Positions 45,823 through 55,358 of a DNA stretch of 64,000 bases are shown in pieces. The DNA is from Chitinispirillum alkaliphilum (GTDB taxonomy: Bacteria > Fibrobacterota > Chitinivibrionia > Chitinivibrionales > Chitinispirillaceae): NCBI GenBank assembly GCA_001045525.1, contig LDWW01000009.1, positions 1-64,000 of the forward strand, in the 5' to 3' direction. A program made the position numbers and the translations under genes. The notes beneath the pieces are model-generated. The model worked only from the letters and a program-made list of their open reading frames with translations. It ran no database searches and was not told the DNA's origin. How positions within the stretch are numbered: the first letter of the stretch is position 1; each line of letters opens with the position of its first letter.

Positions 45823-48492
45823 TTAGGATGCGTTCTCATAGAGATCGGAAAGACTCCTTTGGAGCTTCTCAAGATTAAGCAGCAGCCCATCCAGTTTTTC
45901 TCTCTCCTTTTGCACAACAGCTTCGGGGGCCCTTGATACAAAATTCTCATTTTCAAGCTTACCCTTTGTTCCGCGGATCATGGATTCCATTTTTGAAATT
46001 TCTTTCTGCAATCGCTCTATTTCAACATTTCTGTCAATCAAACCTTCAAGGCTCAGAAAAATCTGATTACCCATGACAACGGCAGATCCTGAAAATCCGG
46101 GTTTGGAACCATCGATGTCTATAACGGTTTCTGACAATTTAGCAAATTGATTAATGAGAGACTGCTGGGACATCAGCCACTTCTGATTTTTTTCATTTGA
46201 AGGAATAATAACCGCACTGCCGACTTTATCGGGAGGAATATTGTTCTCAGACCGTATGGTTCTAAGGGCAGTAATAACCTCTTTCAAAAGTTTGAAATCA
46301 TTCTCCAGCTGATCGTCAATTCTGCTTTTCTCAGCCTGGGGGTATGAGGCAGTCATAATTGATTCTGCATCCGTTACACCCTCAAAAGAGATATTCTCCT
46401 TCATGTGTGACCATATTTCCTCTGTAAGAAAGGGCATTACAGGATGAAGCAGCTTAAGTACTGATGCAAGAACATACCCCGCCACCGCCAGGGCGTCTTC
46501 CCTTCTCTGAGGGTTTTCTGTCTGGTAAAGGTCGGCCTTTTTTGCTTCAACATACCAGTCACAGAATTCATGCCAGGTGAAATCATATATAAGATGACAA
46601 GCCTCATTAAACCTGAAAGTATTTATGGCATCATTCATACCCGTGGTCAGGTGTTGGAGTTTGCTTAGAATCCAAAGGTCTTCAGCTTTGAGATTTTCGT
46701 TTGGAGGCAGAGATTTAAAAGACACTGCAGATTCAATATTGCTGAGAAGAAATCTGGAGGCATTCCAGAGTTTATTGGCAAAGTTTCTCCCTATATCAAA
46801 GGTGTCTTTGCCAAGAAATACATCGGCCCCCTGAGCTGTAATCATTATCATCGAAAACCTGAGCGCGTCTGCTCCGTAAACGGGAATGATCTCAAGCGGA
46901 TCAATAGAATTGCCCAGAGATTTACTCATTTTCTTTCCGCTTTTGTCTCTGACTGTGCCGTGAAGAATTACATCGGTAAATGGGATTTCCCCTGTAAAAT
47001 GAAGGCCGGCCATAATCATTCGCGCAACCCAGAAGAAAAGAATCTCCGGAGCTGTTGCGAGTGTATCGGTAGGGTAGAACTTCTTCATTGTCTCATTTTC
47101 TTCAGGCCACCCCATAGTGGAAAATGGCCACAGCCATGAAGAAAACCAGGTATCAAGCACATCCTCGTCCTGCTTTAGGGAAGATGAGCCACAGGATGGA
47201 CAAGCCGAAGGGTCAAATTCATCAACTATCGTCTCCCCGCACTCACAGTACCACACAGGTATTCTGTGCCCCCACCATATTTGTCTTGAAATACACCAGT
47301 CGCGGATATTTTCCATCCATTCAACATAAGTTTTCTTCCATCTTTGCGGATAGAACTGAACTTTACCCTCAAGTGCCACTTTCAGTGCAGGCTCGGCCAG
47401 AGGCTTCATTTTTACAAACCACTGATCTGAGTAGTAGGGTTCAACAACTGTATGACAACGGTAGCAGTGACCAACTGAATGTGCGTGGTCCTCTATACTC
47501 TCAACTAAACCCATCTCAGTAAGCTCTTCAACGATTGCCTTGCGTGCGGCAAACCGATCCATACCCTTGTACTTGTCAGGCACCGGACCTGTCATATGCC
47601 CGGTTTCATCCATCACAACAACTGGCTCCAATGAGTGACGCTGTCCCATTCCAAAGTCATTTGGATCATGTGCGGGGGTTACTTTAACTGCTCCGGTACC
47701 AAATTCCTTGTCGACAAAATCATCCTTTATGATCGGGATTTCTCTGTTAACCAGGGGTAATAAGATCTTTTTGTCCAGGACTTCAGTATAACGCTCATCA
47801 CTGGGATTGACCGCAACAGCTGTATCACCAAGCATAGTTTCAGGTCTTGTGGTTGCAACTATTACATACCCTGAGCCATCGGCATAGGGATAGCGGAAAT
47901 GGTACAATTTACCATTTAAATCCCTGTGCTCCGCTTCTTCATCACTGAGAGCGGTCTGACACCTCGGGCACCAGTTGATAATATATTTGCCACGGTAAAT
48001 AAGACCTTCCCTGTACAACTGCACAAATACTTTGCGAACAGCAACCGAAAGGCCTTCATCCATTGTGAATCTCTCGCGCTGCCAGTCGCATGAAGATCCA
48101 AGCTTTTTAAGCTGAGCGGTGATTGTGGCATGATGCTCATCTTTCCACTTCCACACTTCCCGAATAAACTCCTCACGCCCAAGGTCATGACGATTTTTGC
48201 CCTGAGATGAGAGACTCCGTTCAACCACATTCTGTGTTGCGATTCCTGCGTGATCAGTACCCGGCATCCACATAGACTCATATCCACACATCCGCTTGTA
48301 GCGGATAAGGATATCCTGAATAGTGTTATTCAGTGCGTGTCCCATATGTAAAACACCGGTTACATTCGGTGGTGGTATGACTATCGAGTAAGGGGGCTTA
48401 GCTGATTTTTCATCTGCATGAAAATACCCTTTTTTGCTCCAGGTTCTGTACCACTTGTCTTCAACAATCGAGGGATTATACTGTTTTTCCAT
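45823..48492 (-). CDS. valS: Valyl-tRNA synthetase
   Basis: Charges tRNA-Val. 889 residues: class I signature HMGHA (HIGH variant), large editing domain (CP1), zinc-like Cys pairs (CECGETIVDEFDPSACPSC), KMSKSLGNS, anticodon-binding domain and a C-terminal coiled coil (~820-885) typical of ValS. The open frame reaches 48558, but MEKQYNPSIVEDKWY at 48492 is the conventional start. First gene of a minus-strand group with the ATP-grasp gene. Confidence 0.97.
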   Translation of the reverse strand: MEKQYNPSIVEDKWYRTWSKKGYFHADEKSAKPPYSIVIPPPNVTGVLHMGHALNNTIQDILIRYKRMCGYESMWMPGTDHAGIATQNVVERSLSSQGKNRHDLGREEFIREVWKWKDEHHATITAQLKKLGSSCDWQRERFTMDEGLSVAVRKVFVQLYREGLIYRGKYIINWCPRCQTALSDEEAEHRDLNGKLYHFRYPYADGSGYVIVATTRPETMLGDTAVAVNPSDERYTEVLDKKILLPLVNREIPIIKDDFVDKEFGTGAVKVTPAHDPNDFGMGQRHSLEPVVVMDETGHMTGPVPDKYKGMDRFAARKAIVEELTEMGLVESIEDHAHSVGHCYRCHTVVEPYYSDQWFVKMKPLAEPALKVALEGKVQFYPQRWKKTYVEWMENIRDWCISRQIWWGHRIPVWYCECGETIVDEFDPSACPSCGSSSLKQDEDVLDTWFSSWLWPFSTMGWPEENETMKKFYPTDTLATAPEILFFWVARMIMAGLHFTGEIPFTDVILHGTVRDKSGKKMSKSLGNSIDPLEIIPVYGADALRFSMIMITAQGADVFLGKDTFDIGRNFANKLWNASRFLLSNIESAVSFKSLPPNENLKAEDLWILSKLQHLTTGMNDAINTFRFNEACHLIYDFTWHEFCDWYVEAKKADLYQTENPQRREDALAVAGYVLASVLKLLHPVMPFLTEEIWSHMKENISFEGVTDAESIMTASYPQAEKSRIDDQLENDFKLLKEVITALRTIRSENNIPPDKVGSAVIIPSNEKNQKWLMSQQSLINQFAKLSETVIDIDGSKPGFSGSAVVMGNQIFLSLEGLIDRNVEIERLQKEISKMESMIRGTKGKLENENFVSRAPEAVVQKEREKLDGLLLNLEKLQRSLSDLYENAS

Positions 48493-48889
48493 AGATTCTT
48501 TCTCTGCAACGACTATGTTATGTTTTAGTTTATTCTGTCTGAAAATAAGATCAATCAATATACGTATTGAAATCAGTTTAATTACATTGTCCGGTTATGT
48601 TTCAAACTTCTGCAAAAAATTTTAGGAAAGGTTTGGGCAAACTTTTTTGTTGTCGTAAAGCCAACAGGGGATAACTTGCTCTCCTGATACAAATACGCTG
48701 AAGTTTGAATGTTTATAAATATACAATCTGAACGAAGAATAATTTGAGTTATTAGTAACTGTTTAAATGAAAGCAGGTTGTGAAACTTGTGAATAATTAA
48801 TCTTTTTTTGCAGATGACCGGTGCCAATATTGTAATTTTAAGGTTGAGATAGACAATTTTGCCCAATTAATTTTCACCAGGAGGTAAAT
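48493..48889. other. Divergent promoter region between valS and ferredoxin
   Basis: 397 AT-rich bases between divergent genes, no recognisable coding. A 94-codon minus-strand frame (48582-48866) has no homology I recognise. A strong AGGAGG at 48879-48884 serves the ferredoxin gene. No T-box or tRNA-like leader for valS was seen. Confidence 0.35.
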
Positions 48890-49060
48890 ATGGCCCATAA
48901 AATCGATGATTCCTGCCTTGCTTGTGGTTCTTGTCTTCCGGAATGTCCGGTTGAAGCTATTGAAGAGGGAGATCCTATTTATAGCATAAATTCTGAAAAA
49001 TGTTCAGATTGCGGTGCTTGTGTTGATTCATGCCCCACAGATGCTATTTCTGCAGCATAA
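48890..49060 (+). CDS. 2[4Fe-4S] ferredoxin
   Basis: 56 residues beginning MAHKIDDSCLACGSCLPECP, with a second cluster motif CSDCGACVDSCP. Both CxxCxxCxxxCP motifs are complete, typical of clostridial-type low-potential ferredoxins. It carries electrons between anaerobic oxidoreductases; a link to the dehydratase activase at 28921 is possible but not shown. AGGAGG six bases upstream. A strong terminator follows 30 nt after the stop. Confidence 0.95.
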   Translation: MAHKIDDSCLACGSCLPECPVEAIEEGDPIYSINSEKCSDCGACVDSCPTDAISAA

Positions 49061-49089
49061 GACACCACAGCGCTTGACAGAGAATTTCA

Positions 49090-49111
49090 GGGCCCCTCAG
49101 GGCCCTTTTTT
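49090..49111 (+). terminator. Terminator after ferredoxin
   Basis: GGGCCC (49090-49095 region) pairs with GGGCCC (49100-49105 region) around a CTCA loop and is followed by TTTTTTAT. A compact intrinsic terminator. Confidence 0.85.
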
Positions 49112-49121
49112 ATTATCCAAG

Positions 49122-49607
49122 CTAAAAACAACACTTCTTGAATTTCTTGCCGCTACCGCATGGGCATGGGTCATTGCGGTTCACTTTTTCTTCTGTTCTG
49201 ATAAATGGCTTAGCAGGATGAACCGTTCCATCAAGATAGACCCATTTTCCATTAATCTTCTCAAATGTTCCGGTTTCGTGAAGTGACTTATTTATCCTGT
49301 TTTCAGTGAAATTGGCAATAAACTCAACTTTTCCTTTCGAATCTTCCGGGCCACCCTTTTCTGTGGAGACTATTTCGAGGCCGTGCCATTGAGAATTTTC
49401 AGACCAGCTTTTTATTGCCCTCTCATCACACTCCTCATGCCTGTCGGGGTGGGTGGAGCTCAGGATAAACTTAACTGCGCCCGTAGCATATGCACTATAT
49501 CGGGCTCTCATTAATTGTTCCGCTGTTTGAGCCGTGCTTATCTCACTTATAATTGGTTCACAGCAATCTTTATAGGCTTGTCCTGATCCGCAGGGACACT
49601 GTTCCAT
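49122..49607 (-). CDS. YchJ-family protein with two SEC-C motifs
   Basis: 161 residues. Both ends carry the SEC-C zinc-binding motif: [13 protein letters not shown] at the N-terminus and [13 protein letters not shown] at the C-terminus. The middle is an NTF2-like fold ([27 protein letters not shown]). This is the YchJ layout; function unproven. Stop 11 nt from the ferredoxin terminator; a monocistronic gene. Confidence 0.88.
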   Translation of the reverse strand: MEQCPCGSGQAYKDCCEPIISEISTAQTAEQLMRARYSAYATGAVKFILSSTHPDRHEECDERAIKSWSENSQWHGLEIVSTEKGGPEDSKGKVEFIANFTENRINKSLHETGTFEKINGKWVYLDGTVHPAKPFIRTEEKVNRNDPCPCGSGKKFKKCCF

Positions 49608-49998
49608 ATGCCTCCTCTTTGATTTTTCTCTATTTGTGAATGAACCTGATCGTACGCTTCAGAAGGGGAAAAATATTTTATGTGAATCGAAAAATCGAAT
49701 TTTGACAACAATTTAGTTTTGGTTAGTATGGCAGAGTCTCCGACAACTGGTTTCTCTGATACTCAGCGGAATGATTATCTGTAGCTATAGATTGAAGGGG
49801 AGAGATCATTAAGCAGTACTCATTTAAACAAGGGTTGTACAGTTGTGGTCCATACTACGGTCAAAGCATTTGCAACAGGTCAAAGTTTTTGCTGAAAGTA
49901 TATGCAAACCCATACGGTTTTGAAAAAGAAGTGCTGATATAGGAGCACTTCTTATAAAAATTGGCAGTTTAAACTACGAATTTGCTTATTGGTGTTAA
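49608..49998. other. Intergenic region upstream of the YchJ gene
   Basis: 391 bases between the YchJ gene start and the stop of the next minus-strand gene. It should hold the YchJ promoter. Apart from the terminator hairpin at 49926-49953, nothing is recognisable. Confidence 0.35.
49926..49953 (-). terminator. Terminator of the 49999-50748 gene
   Basis: AAGAAGTGCT (49926-49935) and AGCACTTCTT (49944-49953) form a 10-bp stem with an 8-nt loop. Read on the minus strand the stem ends in a TTTTTC run (49921-49926 region). Confidence 0.6.
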
Positions 49999-50748
49999 TC
50001 AATTTACTATAATATTATCCACTGTAATCACAGTTTCAATTGTCCCGTATTTGTATATCTGATATAGGAAATCAAAACCCCCTATGTGCATGAATTCAGC
50101 AGCGGACTCCGGACATTGCTGCAAAAGCTGCTCGTATTGATTAACAATCTCAGAAACATACTCATGCTCATCAGGTTCGAGAGAAAAATCGATGATCGAC
50201 ATAACAGTTTGGTATGGGAATTTGTATCTCCTGTTTACACGCCTGTAATCTGAGTATTCGATCTTTAGATTAAGTTTGCGGGAATCATTTATATCCAACT
50301 CTACACTTCTCAAAAGCAGGTCTTTGGTATCAATAAGCATTCTGATAAAATTAGAATCATCCATTTCTATTTCAAGATGATACATTTCTGCTCCGGAAAA
50401 TTGTTTTATGCCTGAGAATACGGCCGATTCCTTTATTTCTTCAAAGTCTTCAAAAAGCTGCTCGTATATAAAGAGGAATAACCCCAGTTCTTCGGCAAAA
50501 AAATCTTCTGTCAGAGGTTCAGATTCTGCATCAAGTATCATCAGGCCGTTCATTTCGGTTTTCGTTGCGTGTACTGTTGCAATATTGGTAGAAATCTGAA
50601 GTTTGTCGATTCGACTGATACTCCTGCTGTAGTTTGCTTTGATTCTGTCCAGTATTTCAGCTGCTTTGTTTTCTGCAAAAGCATTATTGTTTATGAATAC
50701 AAACAGAAAAATGATCGCAAAAACTCGAATTGATCTTTGAGCACCCAA
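49999..50748 (-). CDS. Secreted protein with LolA-like character
   Basis: 249 residues: signal peptide (hydrophobic to NNNAFA), then a beta-rich region: EILDRIKANYSRSISRIDKLQIS at the front and YSDYRRVNRRYKFPYQTVMS later, a pattern of outer-membrane lipoprotein-sorting (LolA/LolB-like) and related periplasmic folds. Homology is weak and the function unknown. It is alone, preceded by the transposase relic. Confidence 0.6.
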   Translation of the reverse strand: MGAQRSIRVFAIIFLFVFINNNAFAENKAAEILDRIKANYSRSISRIDKLQISTNIATVHATKTEMNGLMILDAESEPLTEDFFAEELGLFLFIYEQLFEDFEEIKESAVFSGIKQFSGAEMYHLEIEMDDSNFIRMLIDTKDLLLRSVELDINDSRKLNLKIEYSDYRRVNRRYKFPYQTVMSIIDFSLEPDEHEYVSEIVNQYEQLLQQCPESAAEFMHIGGFDFLYQIYKYGTIETVITVDNIIVN

Positions 50749-50789
50749 TTGACAATCCCTCCGTAAAAAGGTTATTGTGTCGTTAAAAC

Positions 50790-51330
50790 TTGAAAGACAA
50801 GCTTTTCTTTTATCGTAAATTATATGGACAATTACATATCAATATAAATTCAGGGGTGTTTTCTACAAAGATGATAAAGGAAATCCTCTCACTGTGGAGG
50901 TGCAAACCCCTGTTGTTATCACCCATTCCTAAATTGATTGAAAGCTTTTTACGAAGTACCACTTCACAACGTTTTCAAAAAGGACCGCTGGTCTAATAAT
51001 CATTACTTTGATTGGAATGTTTTTCACCACTGCGGAAATGCACATCGATAAATGTATGGCCCCCAGTTAATCTGAAGTGGCAGGAACCCGAGGGCCTTTT
51101 TGTATGTCATCCTTGCAGCCCTCCCGCACCTTTGTATATTTGTTGATAAGTGTTATCGTATCCAGATTCAGCCTCATAACTGAGGGCTTATACTGTTTGA
51201 GGCGCCAAAGGAAAAGTTTGTTCAGTATTGTCCTAGCGGTAACAGTAAGCTTAAACCACCCCGGGGCTGAAAGGGTACCGTCGGTAATTTCAATACCATG
51301 AATCTTGCACTCTTTACAGTCAAAAACTTA
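50790..51330 (-). pseudogene. Degenerate DDE transposase remnant (IS1380/IS4-like)
   Basis: Read on the minus strand, the sequence gives RLNLDTITLINKYTK, then VREGCKDDIQKGPRVP, a stop, then after a frame change DVHFRSGEKHSNQSNDY and later EDFLYHLCRKHP. These follow the order of DDE transposases in which the catalytic Asp region (LD), the KG.. block and FR.G.KHSN occur. There are several stops and at least one frameshift, so it is inactive. No terminal inverted repeats could be recognised; the edges are approximate. Confidence 0.55.
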
Positions 51331-51479
51331 TCTTCATTCCATTCACCTTTTGAGTGTCTGTTTTTGACTCCGTATTATAAGCTTTATCACCTATAATCAA
51401 TTGCACAAACGGCTCAAAGGAGGTTGTTTTTATGTCAAATTATCGTTCGATTCGGGTAAACTAAACTCAGGAGAGTGAT

Positions 51480-52193
51480 ATGGAACAAGGAATTGAAAAA
51501 CAGTGTTATGAGAATCAAAAGCTAACAAAAGTACTGAAATTCATTACAACGTCCCTAAATAAAGATCTTAAAATCTTTAAAATTATTGCAATTATATCAG
51601 GACTTCTGGGCTTATCAGCAACAATCCTTTTTGCTCTTAAAGTGCAATCTTCATTTATGTATTATCTGTCGTCAGCAGAATTTATCGAAAATGCAATCAT
51701 AATAGCGCTGATGACACTTCTGCCTGGAAGCATTTTGTTGTTCCTGAAAAAAAGAGCAGGTAGTATTCTTATTCAGTTAACTTCAGGATTTATTATTATA
51801 TCAATATTCTTAGTTTACTTTCTTTATACTTTATTTGGCATGACATCAAGTTATGCACCTTTCACCGATAAGGCATTCTGGTTTTTGATACAAACTGTGT
51901 TAGCTGTACTTCTGGGAGTCCTGCCATTCTTATGCATTCTGTCTTTGAGGAAAACAAACCGAGTGTGGCAGGCACAGGAAGAGCTAAAGAAGTCAATGGG
52001 ACAAATCAGGTCATCGGATCCCAGAGAACGTATTTTGGCAATGGAAGACATTTCGCATCAATTAGAAATTAATCTCAAGGCTAAAAATATAAGCAAAAGA
52101 TTTCTTAAGTCAATGGCTGATGACCCCGATGAAAATGTAGCATCGAGGGCGAATAAACTGCATGAATCGGTCGATGATTTTAATTTGATCTAA
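51480..52193 (+). CDS. Membrane protein of unknown function
   Basis: 237 residues. Four hydrophobic segments lie at about 40-60, 75-95, 100-125 and 140-160 (IIAIISGLLGLSATILFAL, ALMTLLPGSILLFL, SGFIIISIFLVYFLYTLFG, VLAVLLGVLPFLCIL). The remaining C-terminal ~75 residues are helical and charged. No family recognised. AGGAGAG (51472-51478) supports the ATG at 51480. Confidence 0.65.
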   Translation: MEQGIEKQCYENQKLTKVLKFITTSLNKDLKIFKIIAIISGLLGLSATILFALKVQSSFMYYLSSAEFIENAIIIALMTLLPGSILLFLKKRAGSILIQLTSGFIIISIFLVYFLYTLFGMTSSYAPFTDKAFWFLIQTVLAVLLGVLPFLCILSLRKTNRVWQAQEELKKSMGQIRSSDPRERILAMEDISHQLEINLKAKNISKRFLKSMADDPDENVASRANKLHESVDDFNLI

Positions 52194-52369
52194 AGATTTG
52201 ATCCCTATACGTGTATTGCATTGTAACTATACAAGGCATTGAAGCGAAATAGATACTATATACATAAAGATAGAATTGGGGCTATTCTGGTTTAAGTATG
52301 GAAAGTTTTAAGAAGGAGTGTTGGCACCCAAGGCTTATGTTAACACTAAAAAGCTAAGGGATAGAAATA

Positions 52370-52800
52370 TATTCCGGGCGCCTGCCGCGGACAGTTCGGC
52401 CAGTCTCACTGTAAACTTACCGGGCCTCCTTCCGGCTTCCCGATGGAAATCGGGATACCTCCTCGGTCTCACGTTTTTAGTGCTAAGAAGACCCCGCTTT
52501 TTGAGGGACTGCAGGTGGATAATAGGAATTGTCCACCTGCAGTCCTCCCTGGCGCACTTGCTCAGTGACATAATTCGAAACACCCCAAGAGAAGAATACA
52601 CTGATATATTTCGCTGTGCATGAAACAAGCCGCCCGGGCAAAACGCGCAAGGTTGGACGAAGGGGACACTTTCCTAAGTGTCAGTGCGCTCAAAGGGCGG
52701 AGTCCTCGCAGCCCTATAAACATTCGTACCGAGGAGGCACGACGAGCCCGTAGGAGAACCGACCCGAGTCTTCGAAGGGTTGCGCCAGAGTATTATTCCT
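52370..52800. other. GC-rich non-coding island with nested inverted repeats
   Basis: About 430 bases markedly richer in G+C than both flanks. It contains a perfect 14-bp hairpin (GGACTGCAGGTGGA 52506-52519; TCCACCTGCAGTCC 52532-52545), a 7-bp hairpin (TCCCGAT/ATCGGGA, 52438-52455) and another (GACACTT/AAGTGTC, 52665-52682). Overlapping open frames on both strands show no protein homology that I recognise. It may be a structured RNA, a non-autonomous element or a remnant of transferred DNA. Flanking bases 52194-52369 and 52801-53130 are AT-rich and show nothing. Confidence 0.45.
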
Positions 52801-53130
52801 CTATATCATAATTGTTTTTATTTACAATGTAAAAACAATCCTCTCAAACCACAGCAACTCCGACAACCCCATCACCGCAGTCCTTCCAAATACGTCTGGT
52901 GAAATTGACACGCTTCTTTCACCGGTAAGGGTTTCTGCCAAGTTAGATCTATTTGAGCAAAAACACATGAGACATTGTCAAAAAAAATTGCTGATTCAAG
53001 ATTTCTGAACAGCAGTACGATTCTATAATCGACCGAGTAAATAATATCGGCAGTGAATCATTATTGATATGGTATGGGTGATTACTGTTTTGTTCCTTAC
53101 GAGAATAATATTTAGGTTTATAAACGCTGG

Positions 53131-53985
53131 TTATTCAGAGGCCTCTTGCTGCAATCCATACAGCATAACGATCTCATCGGGCCAAAGCGTCTCATCTGTA
53201 GTCTCCAATATCAATGGAACTTCCTCAAAGTATTGATGGTTCATTATGAATCTGAATGGCTCTAAACCAAGCAAGCCTCTGCCTATGTTGTCGTGTCTAT
53301 CAACTCGGCTTCCCAGTTTTGTTTTACTGTCATTGAGGTGAGCGCCCCGTATATATTCTTTGCCAATAGTTGCTGTAAGATTATTCATAACAGAATCAAA
53401 CGCAGACTTTTCCCGAATGTCGTAACCAGCAGCAAAGATGTGGCAGGTATCGATGCATACACCAATTCTTGAGCGGTCCTCTATCTTGTCGATTATTTCT
53501 GCAAAATGTTCAAAACGGTAGCCAACATTTGTACCCTGACCCGCTGTGGTTTCCAGAACTATGCCAACTTTCCGGGTCTTTGATAAAACAAAATTGATAG
53601 ATTCAGCTATAATTGCAAGACATTCGCTTTCGCTTACAAGTCCAAGATGGCTTCCGGGGTGGATGTTGAGCCATGGAAGCCCAAGCAATTCGCACCTGTT
53701 CACTTCATCAAGCAATGCCCCCAGTGACTTTTGGCGAATGAGCTTATCGGGCTGTCCGATATTTATAAGATAACCACAGTGAGGGAGCACCTGATGTGCC
53801 TGATACCCACACTTTTCCATGTTTTTATAAAATGCATCTATTTTCTGTTTTTCGAGCGGTTTCGCTTCCCATCTGCGCTGGTTCTTTGTAAACAGCCCAA
53901 ATCCGCTGGCATTCACTGCACGGGCGTTGAGAGGAGCATTTTGCACACCACCGGTAGTATGTACATGGGGTCCGATTATTTTCAT
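53131..53985 (-). CDS. nfo: Deoxyribonuclease IV (endonuclease IV)
   Basis: Nfo cuts DNA at abasic sites in base excision repair. 284 residues, the normal size. TIM-barrel with three-zinc ligands visible: the HTTGG start, HPGSH, LETTAGQGTNVG, CIDTCHIFAAGYD, HLNDSK and the RHDNIGRG end, all in order. Start MKIIGPHVHT is close to the usual position. Alone on its strand with no operon partner. Confidence 0.96.
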   Translation of the reverse strand: MKIIGPHVHTTGGVQNAPLNARAVNASGFGLFTKNQRRWEAKPLEKQKIDAFYKNMEKCGYQAHQVLPHCGYLINIGQPDKLIRQKSLGALLDEVNRCELLGLPWLNIHPGSHLGLVSESECLAIIAESINFVLSKTRKVGIVLETTAGQGTNVGYRFEHFAEIIDKIEDRSRIGVCIDTCHIFAAGYDIREKSAFDSVMNNLTATIGKEYIRGAHLNDSKTKLGSRVDRHDNIGRGLLGLEPFRFIMNHQYFEEVPLILETTDETLWPDEIVMLYGLQQEASE

Positions 53986-54181
53986 TTCAGCCTCCGGTTG
54001 GAATAGTGAATCTTATAGATTTTGAAAATAAACAAAACAGTGCGTTTTTGAAAGAGCATTTTTTTTCAATAGCATTAATGAAAAGCGGCTAATTTGGTAT
54101 ATATGGTGCGGATAATACTTTAGAGAGTATGATGTCGGTTATTTTTATTTAAAGAGTTGATGAAGAAATGGCAGGGGGTTA

Positions 54182-54214
54182 ACCTGTTTCTGAATGTAAG
54201 ATTCAGAAACAGGT
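54182..54214. terminator. Perfect hairpin after the PAC2 gene
   Basis: ACCTGTTTCTGAAT (54182-54195) and ATTCAGAAACAGGT (54201-54214) form a 14-bp perfect stem with a 5-nt loop, 9 nt after the PAC2 stop. There is no T-tract on the minus strand, so termination is inferred from position; it could also protect the 3' end. Confidence 0.5.
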
Positions 54215-54222
54215 AGTGAAAA

Positions 54223-55173
54223 TCACTCTTCTTTGAAGAGGTCGAGGAATCTTTTTTCATAGAGGTCGAAAATGCCCCATTTATCAAGTTCCTGTTTGAG
54301 CTCACTTGCCTGATCTTTATTTTTACTTTTTGCAACCTCGCGGAACAGATGTTCAATTTTTTTCATGACAAACTCCGGAACCTTATCTTCCTTTTCCTCA
54401 CTGGGTGTGGGTTCAGGAAAAGCTCCCGGAATCATTTCATCTTCTCCCTCGATCATATTTGGAAACACCTGACGCAGCCTCTCTTCTATCTCCTCATAAT
54501 TCTCATCATAAGAATCGGCTTCCGCCTGAAGATCTTCTGTGGGGATATCAAGGTTAGCAATATCGGCAAGGGTTTTTACGATGGCCAGGGATGCTTTTGG
54601 GTAGGGCAGGCCAGTAGCATAAGAGGGGATGGTAGCCATAATACATGCCGCTTCGATCTTTTGAGAAGCTGCGATTCCAAGAAGGATACCGTTTGGGCCA
54701 CTGATAAACCCTTCCGGCATCGGCTCAACCCCCTGAAGAGTGAGTTTGTTTATGAGTTTTTTATTGTTTGCGGCAAAAAAAACTCTCGGCTCTGATTTGT
54801 AGCTCATAGGGAAGGGGAATGCCGCAGCGGTGAAAACCCTTTTGGCTTTGGTTTTATGCACTACATCCAAAACTGCCTGGGTCACAGTCATGGCATCAGC
54901 GCCACCGAGCTGCATTGTACTTTCAAAAATAACCACATCGGGGTTGTGGTGCTCAAGAAAGAGGCTTTTTGGGATTTCAGGGAAACGGGCTAAACCACCT
55001 TCTACCACAACTTCCTCAGGAGTATAAAAAGGTGACATGTCAAGCTCTGCAAAAAGATGAGCGTCAACCTTCTGACGGATATACTCCATCGCCTTTAGAC
55101 CCACATCACCCATGCCGGGCCAGCCCGCAAATACCAAAGGCGGGGTACTGAAATCAAATGCACCTTTTGCCAT
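54223..55173 (-). CDS. PAC2-family protein
   Basis: 316 residues. PAC2 (proteasome assembly chaperone 2) fold is visible: PPLVFAGWPGMGDVGLKAMEYI at the start, VVIFESTMQLGG, and VEPMPEGFISGPNGILLGIA. Bacterial and archaeal members have no settled role. The C-terminus (~240-316) is acidic and helical. The open frame begins at 55206, but GGGGGGATT suits the ATG at 55173 (MAKGAFDF). It is divergent from msrA. Confidence 0.85.
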   Translation of the reverse strand: MAKGAFDFSTPPLVFAGWPGMGDVGLKAMEYIRQKVDAHLFAELDMSPFYTPEEVVVEGGLARFPEIPKSLFLEHHNPDVVIFESTMQLGGADAMTVTQAVLDVVHKTKAKRVFTAAAFPFPMSYKSEPRVFFAANNKKLINKLTLQGVEPMPEGFISGPNGILLGIAASQKIEAACIMATIPSYATGLPYPKASLAIVKTLADIANLDIPTEDLQAEADSYDENYEEIEERLRQVFPNMIEGEDEMIPGAFPEPTPSEEKEDKVPEFVMKKIEHLFREVAKSKNKDQASELKQELDKWGIFDLYEKRFLDLFKEE

Positions 55174-55270
55174 AATCCCCCCTCGCCAGATTAAATATCG
55201 GTTCAAGTAAAAAATTTTTACTCACACACAAACACTCTCTCTTTCAAGAGAAAAGCAAAAACCATTCCAT

Positions 55271-55280
55271 CCCCCCCCCC
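55271..55280. repeat. Poly-C tract between PAC2 and msrA
   Basis: Ten consecutive C bases followed by GGAG, in the divergent promoter region. Such tracts can slip and alter promoter spacing, but they also sequence poorly. Confidence 0.7.
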
Positions 55281-55358
55281 GGAGACTGTTCCGCTTAGGT
55301 AATATGAAACCCTCCAAAGACGTATTTCTATTATATACAAACAGGGGAGGGGGTAAAA

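Noticed and set aside
48582-48866. 94-residue minus-strand ORF upstream of ferredoxin
   Set aside because: Low-complexity, no homology and no ribosome binding site in a divergent promoter region.
50790-50996. Plus-strand ORF (68 codons) in the relic region
   Set aside because: It is the complement of transposase-like sequence on the other strand.
52276-52300. tmRNA 5' end (GGGGCTATTCTGG)
   Set aside because: Only a short match to the usual GGGGCTGATTCTGG; no tRNA-like 3' end, no tag reading frame and no acceptor pairing follow.
52318-52628. Two antiparallel ORFs of about 100 codons in the GC-rich island
   Set aside because: They overlap each other, have no good ribosome binding site and no recognised homology; composition alone keeps the frames open.
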